Source: Pseudomonadota bacterium
GTDB taxonomy: Bacteria > Myxococcota_A > UBA796 > GCA-2862545
Direction: 5' to 3'
Length of the DNA stretch: 40,604 nt
Assembly: GCA_947505245.1 (NCBI GenBank)
Contig: CANNIZ010000041.1
Coordinates: forward strand, 1-40,604
Shown here: positions 27,552 to 35,474 of the stretch, piece by piece
Layout: the number at the start of each line of letters is the position of its first letter
Position numbering within the stretch: the stretch's first letter is position 1
Translations under genes and position numbers: made by a program
The notes under the pieces: generated by a model
The model's input: only the letters and a program-made list of their open reading frames with translations
The model's database searches: none
What the model was told of the DNA's origin: nothing

Positions 27552-29330
27552 ATGACCCTGCTCGCCCTCTGGCTGAACACCGCCTCCGCCGGTGACTACA
27601 CGAAGGACGCCGAAGAGCTCATGGATCTGTCGTTCGACATCGACGCAGTGCAGGGCATGTTGCGCGACCAGAAGCGCGCCGCCCCGCGCGCCGCGATGCC
27701 CTCCCCGGCCGCCCCGTACGACAGCTACAACCAGCCTGCGTACCAACCCGCTCCGATGCTGCCGCTCGAGCCGAACTCGAAGGTCGACACCGTCGTCGTC
27801 TACCGCGACCGCGCGCTCGTCTCGCGCTACCGCGAGCTCACCGTGCCGGTCGGCACGTCGTCGATCACGTTCGAGGGCCTGCCGCTCGGCCTCGCGTCCG
27901 ACAGCCTGCATGCCCAGGCCCGCGAGGGGAATTTCCGCGTCGTCGGCGTCGAATTGTTGTCGGGCCAGGGCAAGGTCGAGGAGACCACCCGCATCACCGA
28001 GATCCGCAGCGACGCGGAGAAATACACCGACGAACTCGGCGGCGTCCGCGATCGCGTCGAGTCGCTCCTCGCCCAGCGCGCCTACCTGCGCGGCGCCCTG
28101 AACGGCGGCGGCGACAAGGTCTCCCCCACCGTCGACCAGATGAGGTCCACGATGGCCTACGTCGGCGACTCGGAGCGCGACATCGCGTCCAAGCTGCGCG
28201 TCGAGCAGGAGAAGGCCAAGGACATCGACGAGAAGCTTTCGCCCATGTTGGTGAAGCTCGCGAACCCCCTCGCCACGGGCATGACCGTCCGGGTCGACAT
28301 CGAAGCGACCAAGGCCGGCTCCGTCGAATTGGGCCTGCGCTACCAGGTGTTCGGTGCCGCGTGGTGGCCGTCGTACAACGCGCGCCTCGACGAGGCGACG
28401 AGCCGCGTGGAGCTCGAGTACTACGGCATGGTGAGCCAGAGCACGGGCGATGTGTGGACCGACGCCACGCTCCTGCTCTCCACCGCAGACCCCTCGATCT
28501 CGGGCTCCGTACCGAGCTTGCAGGCGTGGCACCTCGGCGGCGCAGGTTATGACGCGAACGTGGCTGGCAACCTGCAAGCGGGCCGCGGCTACTACGAAGA
28601 GTACGACAACGACGGCACGTACGCCGCAGCGACGACGTCGAGCGTGGTGTCGTCGAACATGAGCGCGAAGGTCCAGGGCAGCGGCGCCGTCGTGTTCGCG
28701 ATCCCCGGCAAGCGCACGATCAAGGGCGACGGCAGCGAGCAGCGCCTCCCGATCGGCACCCAGACGTTCGAGTCGACGATCGAGCTCGCTACGGTCCCGA
28801 AGGTCGTCCCCGAGGTGTACCGGTCCGCGCGCTTCAAGTACGAAGGCACAGCACCCATCCTGCCCGGCCAGGTCGCGGCGTTCGTAGGCGCCGACTACGT
28901 CGGCTCGGCCGCGTTCGACACCACCATCCCCGGTGAAGACCTGCTCGTCGGCTTCGGCAGCGACCCGTCGCTCAAGGTCACGCGCACGCTCGTGTCGCGG
29001 AACACCGAGACGCTCGGCGCCGGCAAGAAGACGATGCGGTACACCTTCGAGTTCAAGATCGACGTGCAGAACTTCGGAAAGACCGAGCGCACCGTCACCG
29101 TCACCGATCAGGTCCCGGTGCCGGACATCGAGAAGGTCGTCGTCGAGAAGCTCGAAGGCACCACGCCGTCGCTCGAGCCCGCGGCGGACGATCCGGCCGG
29201 CGTCACGAAGTGGAAGGTCACCGTCGCCCCCGGAAAATCGCAGGCGATCACGCTGAAGTTCAGCGTCACGGCCCCGCGCGACCCCGCCACCTACCCGCAG
29301 CTCGAGTACCAGCTCGAACAGATGTTGTAG
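27552..29330 (+). CDS. DUF4139 / mucoidy-inhibitor MuiA-family protein
   Basis: This 592-residue protein has a short signal-like start (MTLLALWLNTASAG) with no early positive charge. A Pro/Tyr/Ala-rich linker covers about residues 45-75. The DUF4140-type N-terminal beta domain starts at VDTVVVYRDRALVSRY (around 77-92) and includes FEGLPLGLASDSL. A helical coiled-coil-like segment covers about 155-240. The DUF4139 domain has GLRYQVFGAAWWPSYNAR and, near the end, PVPDIEKVVVE and the closing LEYQLEQML. Members of this family are exported beta-rich proteins of unknown biochemistry; the MuiA name comes from a mucoidy phenotype. AAGGAG at 27541-27546 gives a good ribosome site before ATG. Co-directional with the next gene, 45 nt away. 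Confidence 0.85.
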   Translation: MTLLALWLNTASAGDYTKDAEELMDLSFDIDAVQGMLRDQKRAAPRAAMPSPAAPYDSYNQPAYQPAPMLPLEPNSKVDTVVVYRDRALVSRYRELTVPVGTSSITFEGLPLGLASDSLHAQAREGNFRVVGVELLSGQGKVEETTRITEIRSDAEKYTDELGGVRDRVESLLAQRAYLRGALNGGGDKVSPTVDQMRSTMAYVGDSERDIASKLRVEQEKAKDIDEKLSPMLVKLANPLATGMTVRVDIEATKAGSVELGLRYQVFGAAWWPSYNARLDEATSRVELEYYGMVSQSTGDVWTDATLLLSTADPSISGSVPSLQAWHLGGAGYDANVAGNLQAGRGYYEEYDNDGTYAAATTSSVVSSNMSAKVQGSGAVVFAIPGKRTIKGDGSEQRLPIGTQTFESTIELATVPKVVPEVYRSARFKYEGTAPILPGQVAAFVGADYVGSAAFDTTIPGEDLLVGFGSDPSLKVTRTLVSRNTETLGAGKKTMRYTFEFKIDVQNFGKTERTVTVTDQVPVPDIEKVVVEKLEGTTPSLEPAADDPAGVTKWKVTVAPGKSQAITLKFSVTAPRDPATYPQLEYQLEQML

Positions 29331-29375
29331 GAACCGAGCCCGGCCGGGTACGGTCGATTCATCCCGAGGTGCTGC

Positions 29376-30305
29376 ATGCTCACGCTCCTTTCGTTCGCGC
29401 TCGCCGCCGAGGCCGCGCCCTGTCCGGCGCCCACCACCACGGACACGCTGCTCGTCGATCTCGACGCCGCCAAGGCCCTGACCGACACCAACGACAAGGC
29501 CGCAGGGGACGCCGCTTCGCGGCTCGTCGCCGACCTCACCTGCCTCGGGGAGTCCGTCCCCGCGCAGCTCCTCGGTCAGACGTACCGCAGCATCGCCGCG
29601 GCCGCGCTCACCGGCGGCGACGAGTCCACCGCGCGAAGGTGGTTCAACGCGTCGTACTCGGCCGATCCCACCGGCTACCTGGACGTCCCGCAGGACCACC
29701 CCGCCGTGGCGCTGTACGAGGCGATCCGCTCCGAGGGGCAGCCGGCCGCGTTCACCGACGCCTCCCACAAGCTCGCCGAGGGCGCGTGGACGCTCGACGG
29801 GAGGTCGCTCACCTCCCTGACCGCGCGTGAAGGCATGCCCCACCTGCTCCAGCTGAAGGCCGCTGACGGCGTGCAATCCTGGCTCGTCGACGGCGCTGCA
29901 TTCCCCGCAGACGCCCTCGCGAAGGCCGACGCCGTCGCGAAGGCCGACGACTGCCCGCCTCTGCGCCCCCACAAGCGGTACGCCTCGCCAGGCCAGAAAT
30001 TCGACCTCAACGGCGACTGCAAGGCCGACCCCGTGCCGCTACGCCCCGGCGAGAAGCTCCCGCTGAAGATCGCCGGGCTCGCGCTGCTCGCGGGCGCAGG
30101 TGGCCTGTACGCCGAAGCCACCCTCGCGCACGGCCAGTTCGAAGCCGCCAGCCTGCTCTCCGACGTCGAGCGCTACAAGTCGCTCACCAACCAGATGGTC
30201 GTCCTGTCCGGCGCCACCGCGATCGTCGGCCTGAGCGCGCTCACGTGGGGCGTCGTCGTGTCGGACCAGGGCACCGTGCTGCCGCGGATCTCAGGGCGCT
30301 TCTGA
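29376..30305 (+). CDS. Secreted or membrane-associated protein of unknown function
   Basis: The 309-residue protein has a short signal peptide (MLTLLSFALAAEAAP). A helical region up to about residue 120 with RWFNASYSADPTGYLDVPQDHP resembles the tetratricopeptide-like N-termini of many myxobacterial exported proteins. A middle domain has Cys pairs (ADDCPPLRPHKRY and LNGDCKADP). Two C-terminal hydrophobic helices follow (IAGLALLAGAGGLYAEA and QMVVLSGATAIVGLSALTWGVVV). It probably sits in the envelope and may act with the DUF4139 protein upstream. Its last 15 nt overlap the convergent lipoprotein gene. The family is not recognised. Confidence 0.7.
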   Translation: MLTLLSFALAAEAAPCPAPTTTDTLLVDLDAAKALTDTNDKAAGDAASRLVADLTCLGESVPAQLLGQTYRSIAAAALTGGDESTARRWFNASYSADPTGYLDVPQDHPAVALYEAIRSEGQPAAFTDASHKLAEGAWTLDGRSLTSLTAREGMPHLLQLKAADGVQSWLVDGAAFPADALAKADAVAKADDCPPLRPHKRYASPGQKFDLNGDCKADPVPLRPGEKLPLKIAGLALLAGAGGLYAEATLAHGQFEAASLLSDVERYKSLTNQMVVLSGATAIVGLSALTWGVVVSDQGTVLPRISGRF

Positions 30306-30851
30306 CGCGACGCGAATCGACGCCAGGATCGGCGCGACCGCGTCCCGGCCCTCGATCACCCGGTCGGAAGGCAGCAGCAGGTCGATCTGCAGCTGGCGAC
30401 CGTTCACCTCGGCGTACCAGCCGTCCACGACCACCCCCGCCGCGGCGTCGGGGACACACGACGACGTCGCGCTGACCGGCAGCCCGGGAAGCGACCGGTA
30501 CGTGCTCTTGTCGGTGAACAGGGGCTCGCAGCCCTCCCTAGGCCGCGGGAACGGCACGTTCTCGGCCGGGTCGAACGACCACACCTCCAGCGCCACGCCG
30601 TCGCTTCGTCCCAACGACAGCACGAGCCCGCTCCCGCGGCCCTCGCGCCCGATCCAACCCGCCGGGACGTCCACCACCAGCCCGGCGCCGCTCCACGTGC
30701 CGGGGCTCGGCACGGTCGAGCGCATCGGCTCCACCTCGCGAACCACCGGACGATCGAGCGCGAGCCCGCTGCCGGCCTCGTCGACCGTACGCTTCGGACA
30801 ACCCGCCAACCCGACAAACACCACGATCCCGAGCTGCCTCACGTGCGTCAC
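30291..30851 (-). CDS. Lipoprotein of unknown function
   Basis: The 186-residue product starts at GTG in a GTGA overlap with the upstream decarboxylase gene. Its N-terminus (MTHVRQLGIVVFVGLAGC) is a lipoprotein signal with lipobox L-A-G-C and Cys18. A Thr/Ser/Pro-rich stretch follows, then a compact alpha-beta domain with VDVPAGWIG, VALEVWSFDP, two further Cys (EGCEPLF and SSCVPD) that could form a disulfide, and a C-terminal VAPILASIRVA. The pattern resembles small myxobacterial lipoproteins with PsbP/Mog1-like folds, but this is only an impression. It is the last gene of the MeaB operon, without an obvious metabolic link. Confidence 0.7.
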   Translation of the reverse strand: MTHVRQLGIVVFVGLAGCPKRTVDEAGSGLALDRPVVREVEPMRSTVPSPGTWSGAGLVVDVPAGWIGREGRGSGLVLSLGRSDGVALEVWSFDPAENVPFPRPREGCEPLFTDKSTYRSLPGLPVSATSSCVPDAAAGVVVDGWYAEVNGRQLQIDLLLPSDRVIEGRDAVAPILASIRVASEAP

Positions 30852-31639
30852 CGGGCTCTCCGCCCCTTCGCGAGCGCGGTCCGGTGATCCGGCCCGCCCC
30901 ACACGGACGCGAACACTAAGGCCTCCATCGATCGTTCCTTGGCCGCGACCTGCTGCTTCATCGCGCGCACCGCGGCGATCGGCAGCGCAAGAATCGGAGC
31001 CGACAGCACCAGAGCGGCCGCGGAGGCCTCTTCCGCGACGGCGTCGAACAGGCCGATCGCGCGCCCCTCGTCGGGGCCGATCTTCGCGGCGGACGTGAGC
31101 ACGCGCACCGCCGCGGTGCGCCCGACGATGTCGCGCAGGCGCTGCGCACCACCCCAGCCAGGGGCCACACCGAGCGCGCCGTGGACGAAGTGGAGGTACC
31201 CGCCCGCCCCGCAAACGCGCAGGTCGCACGCGGTCGCGAGCTCGGCGCCGCCACCCAACGCCGGACCGTTCACCAAAGCGACCGACACGAACGGCAGGCC
31301 ACGGAACTCGTCGAGCACGGCCGTCATCGCGTGCGCCATGCCGAGACCGTTGTCGCCGTCGATCAACGCGTCCCGGACATCGTCCAGGTGACCGCCCGCG
31401 CAGAACACGCTCCCCTCCCCGACTACGTGGACGACGGCCCCGTCCCAGCGCGAAAGCTCGAGCACCGCGTCCGCGAGCGACGCCATCATCGCGACCGTCA
31501 TGGCGTTGCGAGCCGAGGGGTTCGCGATCACCAGCCGCGCGACAGGGCCATCCGTGTGCAGCACGATCCGGCCGCCGCGATCCGGCAGCCCTCGACCGAG
31601 CGATCGCAGCGTCTCTCTCGCTTCTTCAAGCACCATCAT
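30848..31639 (-). CDS. Crotonase-family protein, probably ethylmalonyl-/methylmalonyl-CoA decarboxylase (ECHDC1-like)
   Basis: This 263-residue enoyl-CoA hydratase/isomerase-fold protein has NPSARNAM near residues 40-47, FCAGGHLDDV (79-88) for the oxyanion hole and ALGGGAELATACD (127-139). Compared with human ECHDC1 as I recall it, the match is close at LPFVSVALV, at FVHGALGVAPGWGG (151-164) and especially at the C-terminal VWGGPDHRTALAKG (246-259), which ordinary hydratases lack. ECHDC1 decarboxylates ethylmalonyl-CoA and one methylmalonyl-CoA stereoisomer, a metabolite-repair step. Coupling to MeaB supports a methylmalonyl-CoA role. Two ATGs (31639 and 31636) follow GGAGG; 31639 overlaps the MeaB stop, while 31636 has better spacing (5 nt). 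Confidence 0.75.
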   Translation of the reverse strand: MMVLEEARETLRSLGRGLPDRGGRIVLHTDGPVARLVIANPSARNAMTVAMMASLADAVLELSRWDGAVVHVVGEGSVFCAGGHLDDVRDALIDGDNGLGMAHAMTAVLDEFRGLPFVSVALVNGPALGGGAELATACDLRVCGAGGYLHFVHGALGVAPGWGGAQRLRDIVGRTAAVRVLTSAAKIGPDEGRAIGLFDAVAEEASAAALVLSAPILALPIAAVRAMKQQVAAKERSMEALVFASVWGGPDHRTALAKGRRAR

Positions 31640-32577
31640 CCCCTCCGGGCCGCCGTGTGGGGCGACGTCGCACCGCTTCGAATCCGCGCCTCGAGCTCGG
31701 TACCGAGGTGGGCGAGCCCCTCCGCGCGGGCGTTCTCGGCCAGCAGGTCCAGGTACCGACGGACCCGCGCGTCGCCGCGACGGCGCTCCCAGGCCGCCCG
31801 GCCCTCGCCCACACACCACGCGAGGTGCAGGCGCGTCGACGCGACGACCTCGGCAACACCCGTCCCGTTCGTCGCGGACGTCGAATGGACCGGCGCCATC
31901 CAGTGCGTGTGGTCGAGCGAGACCGCGACCTCGAGCTCGCGCACGAGCGCGTCGGCACCGGGCCGATCGGCCTTGTTCACCACGAAGATATCGGCGATCT
32001 CCAACAGCCCGGCCTTCATCGTCTGCACCGCATCGCCCGACTCGGGCGTCAACACCACGATCGTCGTGTCCGCGACCTCGATCACCCCGATCTCGCTCTG
32101 GCCCACGCCGACGGTCTCGACGATGACACGGTCGTACCCGCACGCGTCGAGCAGGTCCACCACGTCCGAGGCAGCACCACAAAGCCCGCCGAGGTGCCCG
32201 CGGCTCGACAGCGACCGCACGTACACGCCGTCGTCGCTCGCGTGCTGCTCGAGCCGCACCCGATCGCCCAGAATGGAGCCCCCCGTGAACGGCGACGACG
32301 GGTCGATCGCCACCACCGCCACCCGCTCGCCCCTCGCGCGCGCGTCCATCACCAGGCGATCGGCGAACGTCGACTTCCCAGCGCCCGGCGGCCCCGTCAG
32401 CCCGATGACGTGCGGCGACCCCGGCCGTTCGCGACGGCGGACCGGCAACTTTGCCAACGCTTCACCAACGCCCGGCACCCGACCCTCCACCCACGTGATC
32501 GCGCGGGCAAGGGCCCTTCGTTCGCCCGCTCTCGCACGGTCGAGCAGCTCGTCGATGGGGGTCGTCATGGTGCGCAT
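31636..32577 (-). CDS. meaB: Methylmalonyl-CoA mutase-associated GTPase MeaB
   Basis: This 313-residue G3E-type P-loop GTPase protects and reloads B12-dependent mutases (human MMAA is the orthologue). Motifs seen are Walker A GPPGAGKST (about residues 61-69), DPSSPFTGGSILGDRVR, the switch region FVRSLSSRGHLGG-like (YVRSLSSRGHLGG), VETVGVGQSE and base-specifying NKAD. The C-terminal helical part is about 80 residues. Start ATG 32577 or the ATG three codons later (32568) are both possible. The client is likely the mutase of 23181-24821. The stop overlaps the decarboxylase start, so the two are translated together. Confidence 0.92.
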   Translation of the reverse strand: MRTMTTPIDELLDRARAGERRALARAITWVEGRVPGVGEALAKLPVRRRERPGSPHVIGLTGPPGAGKSTFADRLVMDARARGERVAVVAIDPSSPFTGGSILGDRVRLEQHASDDGVYVRSLSSRGHLGGLCGAASDVVDLLDACGYDRVIVETVGVGQSEIGVIEVADTTIVVLTPESGDAVQTMKAGLLEIADIFVVNKADRPGADALVRELEVAVSLDHTHWMAPVHSTSATNGTGVAEVVASTRLHLAWCVGEGRAAWERRRGDARVRRYLDLLAENARAEGLAHLGTELEARIRSGATSPHTAARRG

Positions 32578-32619
32578 TGTACGTCAGACGCGATACACGT
32601 CGGACTTCGGAGGTTCCTC

Positions 32620-33099
32620 ATGCGACGTTTGTGGCTGCTCGCGACGCTCACGGCGTGCAAAGGTCCCTACGCAGACGTCTCAGGGACCATCAACGGAGCC
32701 ACGTTCGACGAGGTCGGCTCGGCGTTCAACGCGGGACCTCACATCGTGTTGTTCGCCGAGAAGGTCGACTGCATGACGGCGGACTTCGTGGAGCGCGCCT
32801 ATTCCGACGGCGACGTGCCCACGACCGAGGCGTTCACCGCGCTTCAGTTCTCGGCGATGGAAGTCGAAACGTTCAACCCAGGCACCTTCGTGTTCGAGCC
32901 GAACAGCGAGGTCCGCAGCTACGGCCTCACTGCCACCGGCGACACGTTCGTCGCCGACCGCGGCCGGGAGGGGTACGTCGCGGTCACCGAGGTCGACCCG
33001 AACGGGCAGTGGGTCGTCGGCGAGTTCGACCTCTCGTTCACCGATGACGCGGTCGCGGGGGAATTCCGCACGGAATACTGCAGGAACATGCAGCCATGA
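32620..33099 (+). CDS. Small lipoprotein of unknown function
   Basis: The 159-residue product begins MRRLWLLATLTACKG, a short lipoprotein signal with lipobox L-T-A-C and Cys13. The mature part is beta-rich (DVSGTINGATFDEVGSAF, HIVLFAEKVDC, GEFDLSFTDDAVAGEF) with two Cys, in EKVDCM and near the end in TEYCRN, that may pair. Many Myxococcota lipoproteins have this size and fold type, but no family is recognised. GGAGG at 32609-32613 is 6 nt before ATG. The stop overlaps the next start (ATGA). It is divergent from meaB with 42 nt between them. Confidence 0.75.
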   Translation: MRRLWLLATLTACKGPYADVSGTINGATFDEVGSAFNAGPHIVLFAEKVDCMTADFVERAYSDGDVPTTEAFTALQFSAMEVETFNPGTFVFEPNSEVRSYGLTATGDTFVADRGREGYVAVTEVDPNGQWVVGEFDLSFTDDAVAGEFRTEYCRNMQP

Positions 33100-34091
33100 C
33101 CAACGACGCCGAGTTCTCCGAAGCCGAGTTCCTGGTCCGCGCCCGCGCCATCGCAGACTCAGGAGATCAGCACCAGGCCGTGGAGCTGTGCCGCCAGTAT
33201 CTGGCTGCTTCGCCCAACGCGCCGGGCGTCGCCAGGCTCGCGGTGCAGATCATGATCGGCTCCGGTCAGGGGCCCCAGGCCGTCGAATTGTGCCAGGACA
33301 TCGCCATCGCGCTGCCGGACGCGACCTGGCCGTTTGGACAGGCGTGTGAGCCGCTCGCCATCGCCCTCGCAGACCTCCCAGCCGAGTGCCAGACGGCCAA
33401 GGACATGGTCGCGGACTCCGGAACCGACGCGTGGGCCGCGATGCAGACCGTTCGACGGTTGCTCCAGGCCGCGACGTGGTGGCCGCAGCTCGTCAAGCAG
33501 CTGCAGCTCATGTCCGAACGCACCTGGCTGATAAAAGAGCAGATCTCCCTCAACGATCAGCTCATCAACGTGCTCGCCCAGAAGCTAAGCGACCCGGTCA
33601 CCGCGCGCGACGCGCGCGAAGCGGCGGAGCAGTGGAAGGACGTCCCCACCATGGTCCAAGGCTATTGGACGGCGTTGGAGGAGCACTCCCTCGACCCCGC
33701 GGCCTGGGACGAGACCGAACGGTTCTTTCGCGTCAACGAGCTGTGGGCTGACCTCGCGAAGCTGCTCGAGGCCTCGCTCGACGGCGCCACGGAGGCCGAG
33801 CGGGTCGCGCTTTGGACCGAGATCGTGGCCCTTCAAGAGAAGGTCCCTCACCCGGAGTGGGACGTCCTCGACGCCAAGCTCGCCGGAGACGACCGCCCCG
33901 ACGGCCCACCGTTCATCCGCGAGCTTCGTGCCCAGATCAAGGCCCGTCAGGCGGCGATCTCCCTGGCGCGGCGCAAGACCGAGAAAGCCCAGGAGGGCCA
34001 CTTCTCGATGCCGATCTGGCTCATCGGCGGGGTGGCGATCACGATCGGCGTCGTCATCGCCACCGTCATCGTGATCAAGCTGCTCGGTTAG
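33096..34091 (+). CDS. Tail-anchored helical-repeat (TPR-like) protein
   Basis: The 331-residue protein is alpha-helical throughout. The first 60 residues resemble a TPR pair (FLVRARAIADSGDQHQAVELCRQYLAASPNAPGVARLA). Further helical pairs extend to about residue 295, and a single C-terminal membrane helix (IWLIGGVAITIGVVIATVIVI) ends the protein after a basic segment RRKTEKAQ. With no signal peptide, it should sit in the cytoplasm anchored by its tail. ATG overlaps the lipoprotein stop. Its last 4 nt overlap the convergent exbD stop. A scaffolding role is inferred only from the architecture. Confidence 0.75.
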   Translation: MTNDAEFSEAEFLVRARAIADSGDQHQAVELCRQYLAASPNAPGVARLAVQIMIGSGQGPQAVELCQDIAIALPDATWPFGQACEPLAIALADLPAECQTAKDMVADSGTDAWAAMQTVRRLLQAATWWPQLVKQLQLMSERTWLIKEQISLNDQLINVLAQKLSDPVTARDAREAAEQWKDVPTMVQGYWTALEEHSLDPAAWDETERFFRVNELWADLAKLLEASLDGATEAERVALWTEIVALQEKVPHPEWDVLDAKLAGDDRPDGPPFIRELRAQIKARQAAISLARRKTEKAQEGHFSMPIWLIGGVAITIGVVIATVIVIKLLG

Positions 34092-34564
34092 CCGCCCGCC
34101 GGCAGCGTGAGCTTGCCGAAGCGGAACGCGGGGAACAGGTCGGTGCCGTCGGGCGCCGAACGGACCGCGTCGATCGTCGAAACGACGCGGCCGAGGTCGG
34201 TCTGGTCTTCCGCCGTGATCGTGAGGGACGGCAACGCCACGGGACCCGCGCTGCGCGAAGCTGCGACCAGATGCGCGGTAAGCCCGTCAACGTCCAGATC
34301 CGCGCCGCGTCGCGGGATGGACCCCGCCCAGGGCGCGTCCCCGAACACGCGGTACCCATCCGCGGTGATCGCGACGGTGATCTCGGGTTCCGAGATGGCC
34401 GGGCCGTCCCCCGCCGGGCGCGCTCCGAAGCGAATCTCCGTCAGCGGAGCGCTGAAGTCTGCAGCGAGCAGCAGGAACATCACCAGGTTCACGACGATGT
34501 CCAGGTACGGGATGAGGTTCAACTCATCGTTCGCGGCCGCGTGGCCGAGCGGTTTGTGCCGCAT
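34088..34564 (-). CDS. ExbD/TolR-family proton-channel subunit
   Basis: The 158-residue protein has a short cytoplasmic head, one membrane helix and a periplasmic domain, the ExbD/TolR arrangement. The helix motif LNLIPYLDIVVNLVMFLLLAA places Asp22 where ExbD and TolR have their essential proton-carrying Asp. It would need an ExbB/TolQ/MotA-type partner to convert proton flow into work, and none is encoded in this window. An excellent Shine-Dalgarno, GGAGGTGA (34567-34574), lies just before ATG 34564. The closest neighbours are unknown envelope lipoproteins. Confidence 0.85.
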   Translation of the reverse strand: MRHKPLGHAAANDELNLIPYLDIVVNLVMFLLLAADFSAPLTEIRFGARPAGDGPAISEPEITVAITADGYRVFGDAPWAGSIPRRGADLDVDGLTAHLVAASRSAGPVALPSLTITAEDQTDLGRVVSTIDAVRSAPDGTDLFPAFRFGKLTLPAGG

Positions 34565-34566
34565 GT

Positions 34567-34574
34567 TCACCTCC
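34567..34574 (-). promoter_or_regulatory. Strong Shine-Dalgarno site of the exbD-like gene
   Basis: On the minus strand GGAGGTGA precedes ATG 34564 by two bases. An 8-base match to the 16S tail is the best in the window, which supports this start and suggests high translation. Confidence 0.7.
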
Positions 34575-34716
34575 CAGACCCACCGACATGTGTGCGCCCC
34601 ACGGGTTCCGCGCGGATCGAACGACGACGACGCCTTGTGGGACGCTGGGCAGGTGTCCGCAGAATTCCATTGCGAGCGTCGGCCTGCGAGCGGTACACTC
34701 AGGGCGGAGGCTTCGA

Positions 34717-35424
34717 ATGCCCCGTTGGCTCCCACTCCTGCTGATCGCGACGGCCTCCTTAGGCTGCTCGCATCGCGTAGAGGTGGTGATGCAGCCGATG
34801 CCCGCGGTCAGCCTGGATGTGTCTCGGGTCGCCGTCGTCTCGGGGACGCGCGCCTGCAGAGACATCGCAGACGCGCTCGTCACCGCGCTCAACGACACGC
34901 CCGGCGTCACCGTGGATCCGCGCGCGGAAGTGCAGCTCGAGGTGATCGAGTGTGAGCATCCGCTCATGCCTGTTCAGGTCGATGTCGAGCTCGGGAACGG
35001 CAACGACCAGCGTCGAATGTCCGTCGAAGGCAGCGCCCACGCGCTCCTCGTCGTCCGTCGGGACGGTCGCGCCGAGGCGCACCTCATCGGCGCCACCCGA
35101 CGCCACGCCCGCGGCGCCTGGGGAGACCACGACGCGCTGGCCCTGTCTCGCGCCGTCGAACACGACCTTGCGAGCGGCGTCGCCGCCGACCTCGCCGAGC
35201 AGCTGCGCCCGGTCCCGAAGCTCGTCGAGCGCCGCGTGTATGGGAACCCCGTGCCCGGCACCGCCCAGGAGACGTTCAACCTCGCCGTCCTCGCCGAAGC
35301 GCACGGCGATCTGCACGAAGCGCGGCGGCTCGCCTCGGCGTCCTACGACGCCCACCCGACCGCGCGAACCGAAGCCTACGTGGCCCAGCTCGACGCGATG
35401 ATCGCCCGAACGTCCACCGAGTAA
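34717..35424 (+). CDS. Lipoprotein of unknown function
   Basis: The 235-residue product has a lipoprotein signal (MPRWLPLLLIATASLGC) with lipobox S-L-G-C and Cys17. Its mature part has an alternating beta/alpha pattern: VSRVAVVSGTRACRDIADALVTAL and a following VQLEVIECEH, with two Cys. This recalls the FlgT/TolB-N-like or LPP20-type periplasmic folds that start with an exported gene's VAVxx and an ADALxxAL helix. A C-terminal helical TPR-like segment (FNLAVLAEAHGDLHEARRLASASYDAHP) follows. GGAGG lies 6 nt before ATG 34717. An earlier frame start would overlap the exbD promoter region. Confidence 0.75.
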   Translation: MPRWLPLLLIATASLGCSHRVEVVMQPMPAVSLDVSRVAVVSGTRACRDIADALVTALNDTPGVTVDPRAEVQLEVIECEHPLMPVQVDVELGNGNDQRRMSVEGSAHALLVVRRDGRAEAHLIGATRRHARGAWGDHDALALSRAVEHDLASGVAADLAEQLRPVPKLVERRVYGNPVPGTAQETFNLAVLAEAHGDLHEARRLASASYDAHPTARTEAYVAQLDAMIARTSTE

Positions 35425-35474
35425 GTTACCCGCCTGCACAGCACGCCCACCTCGTCCTCCCCACGGATCCCTCC

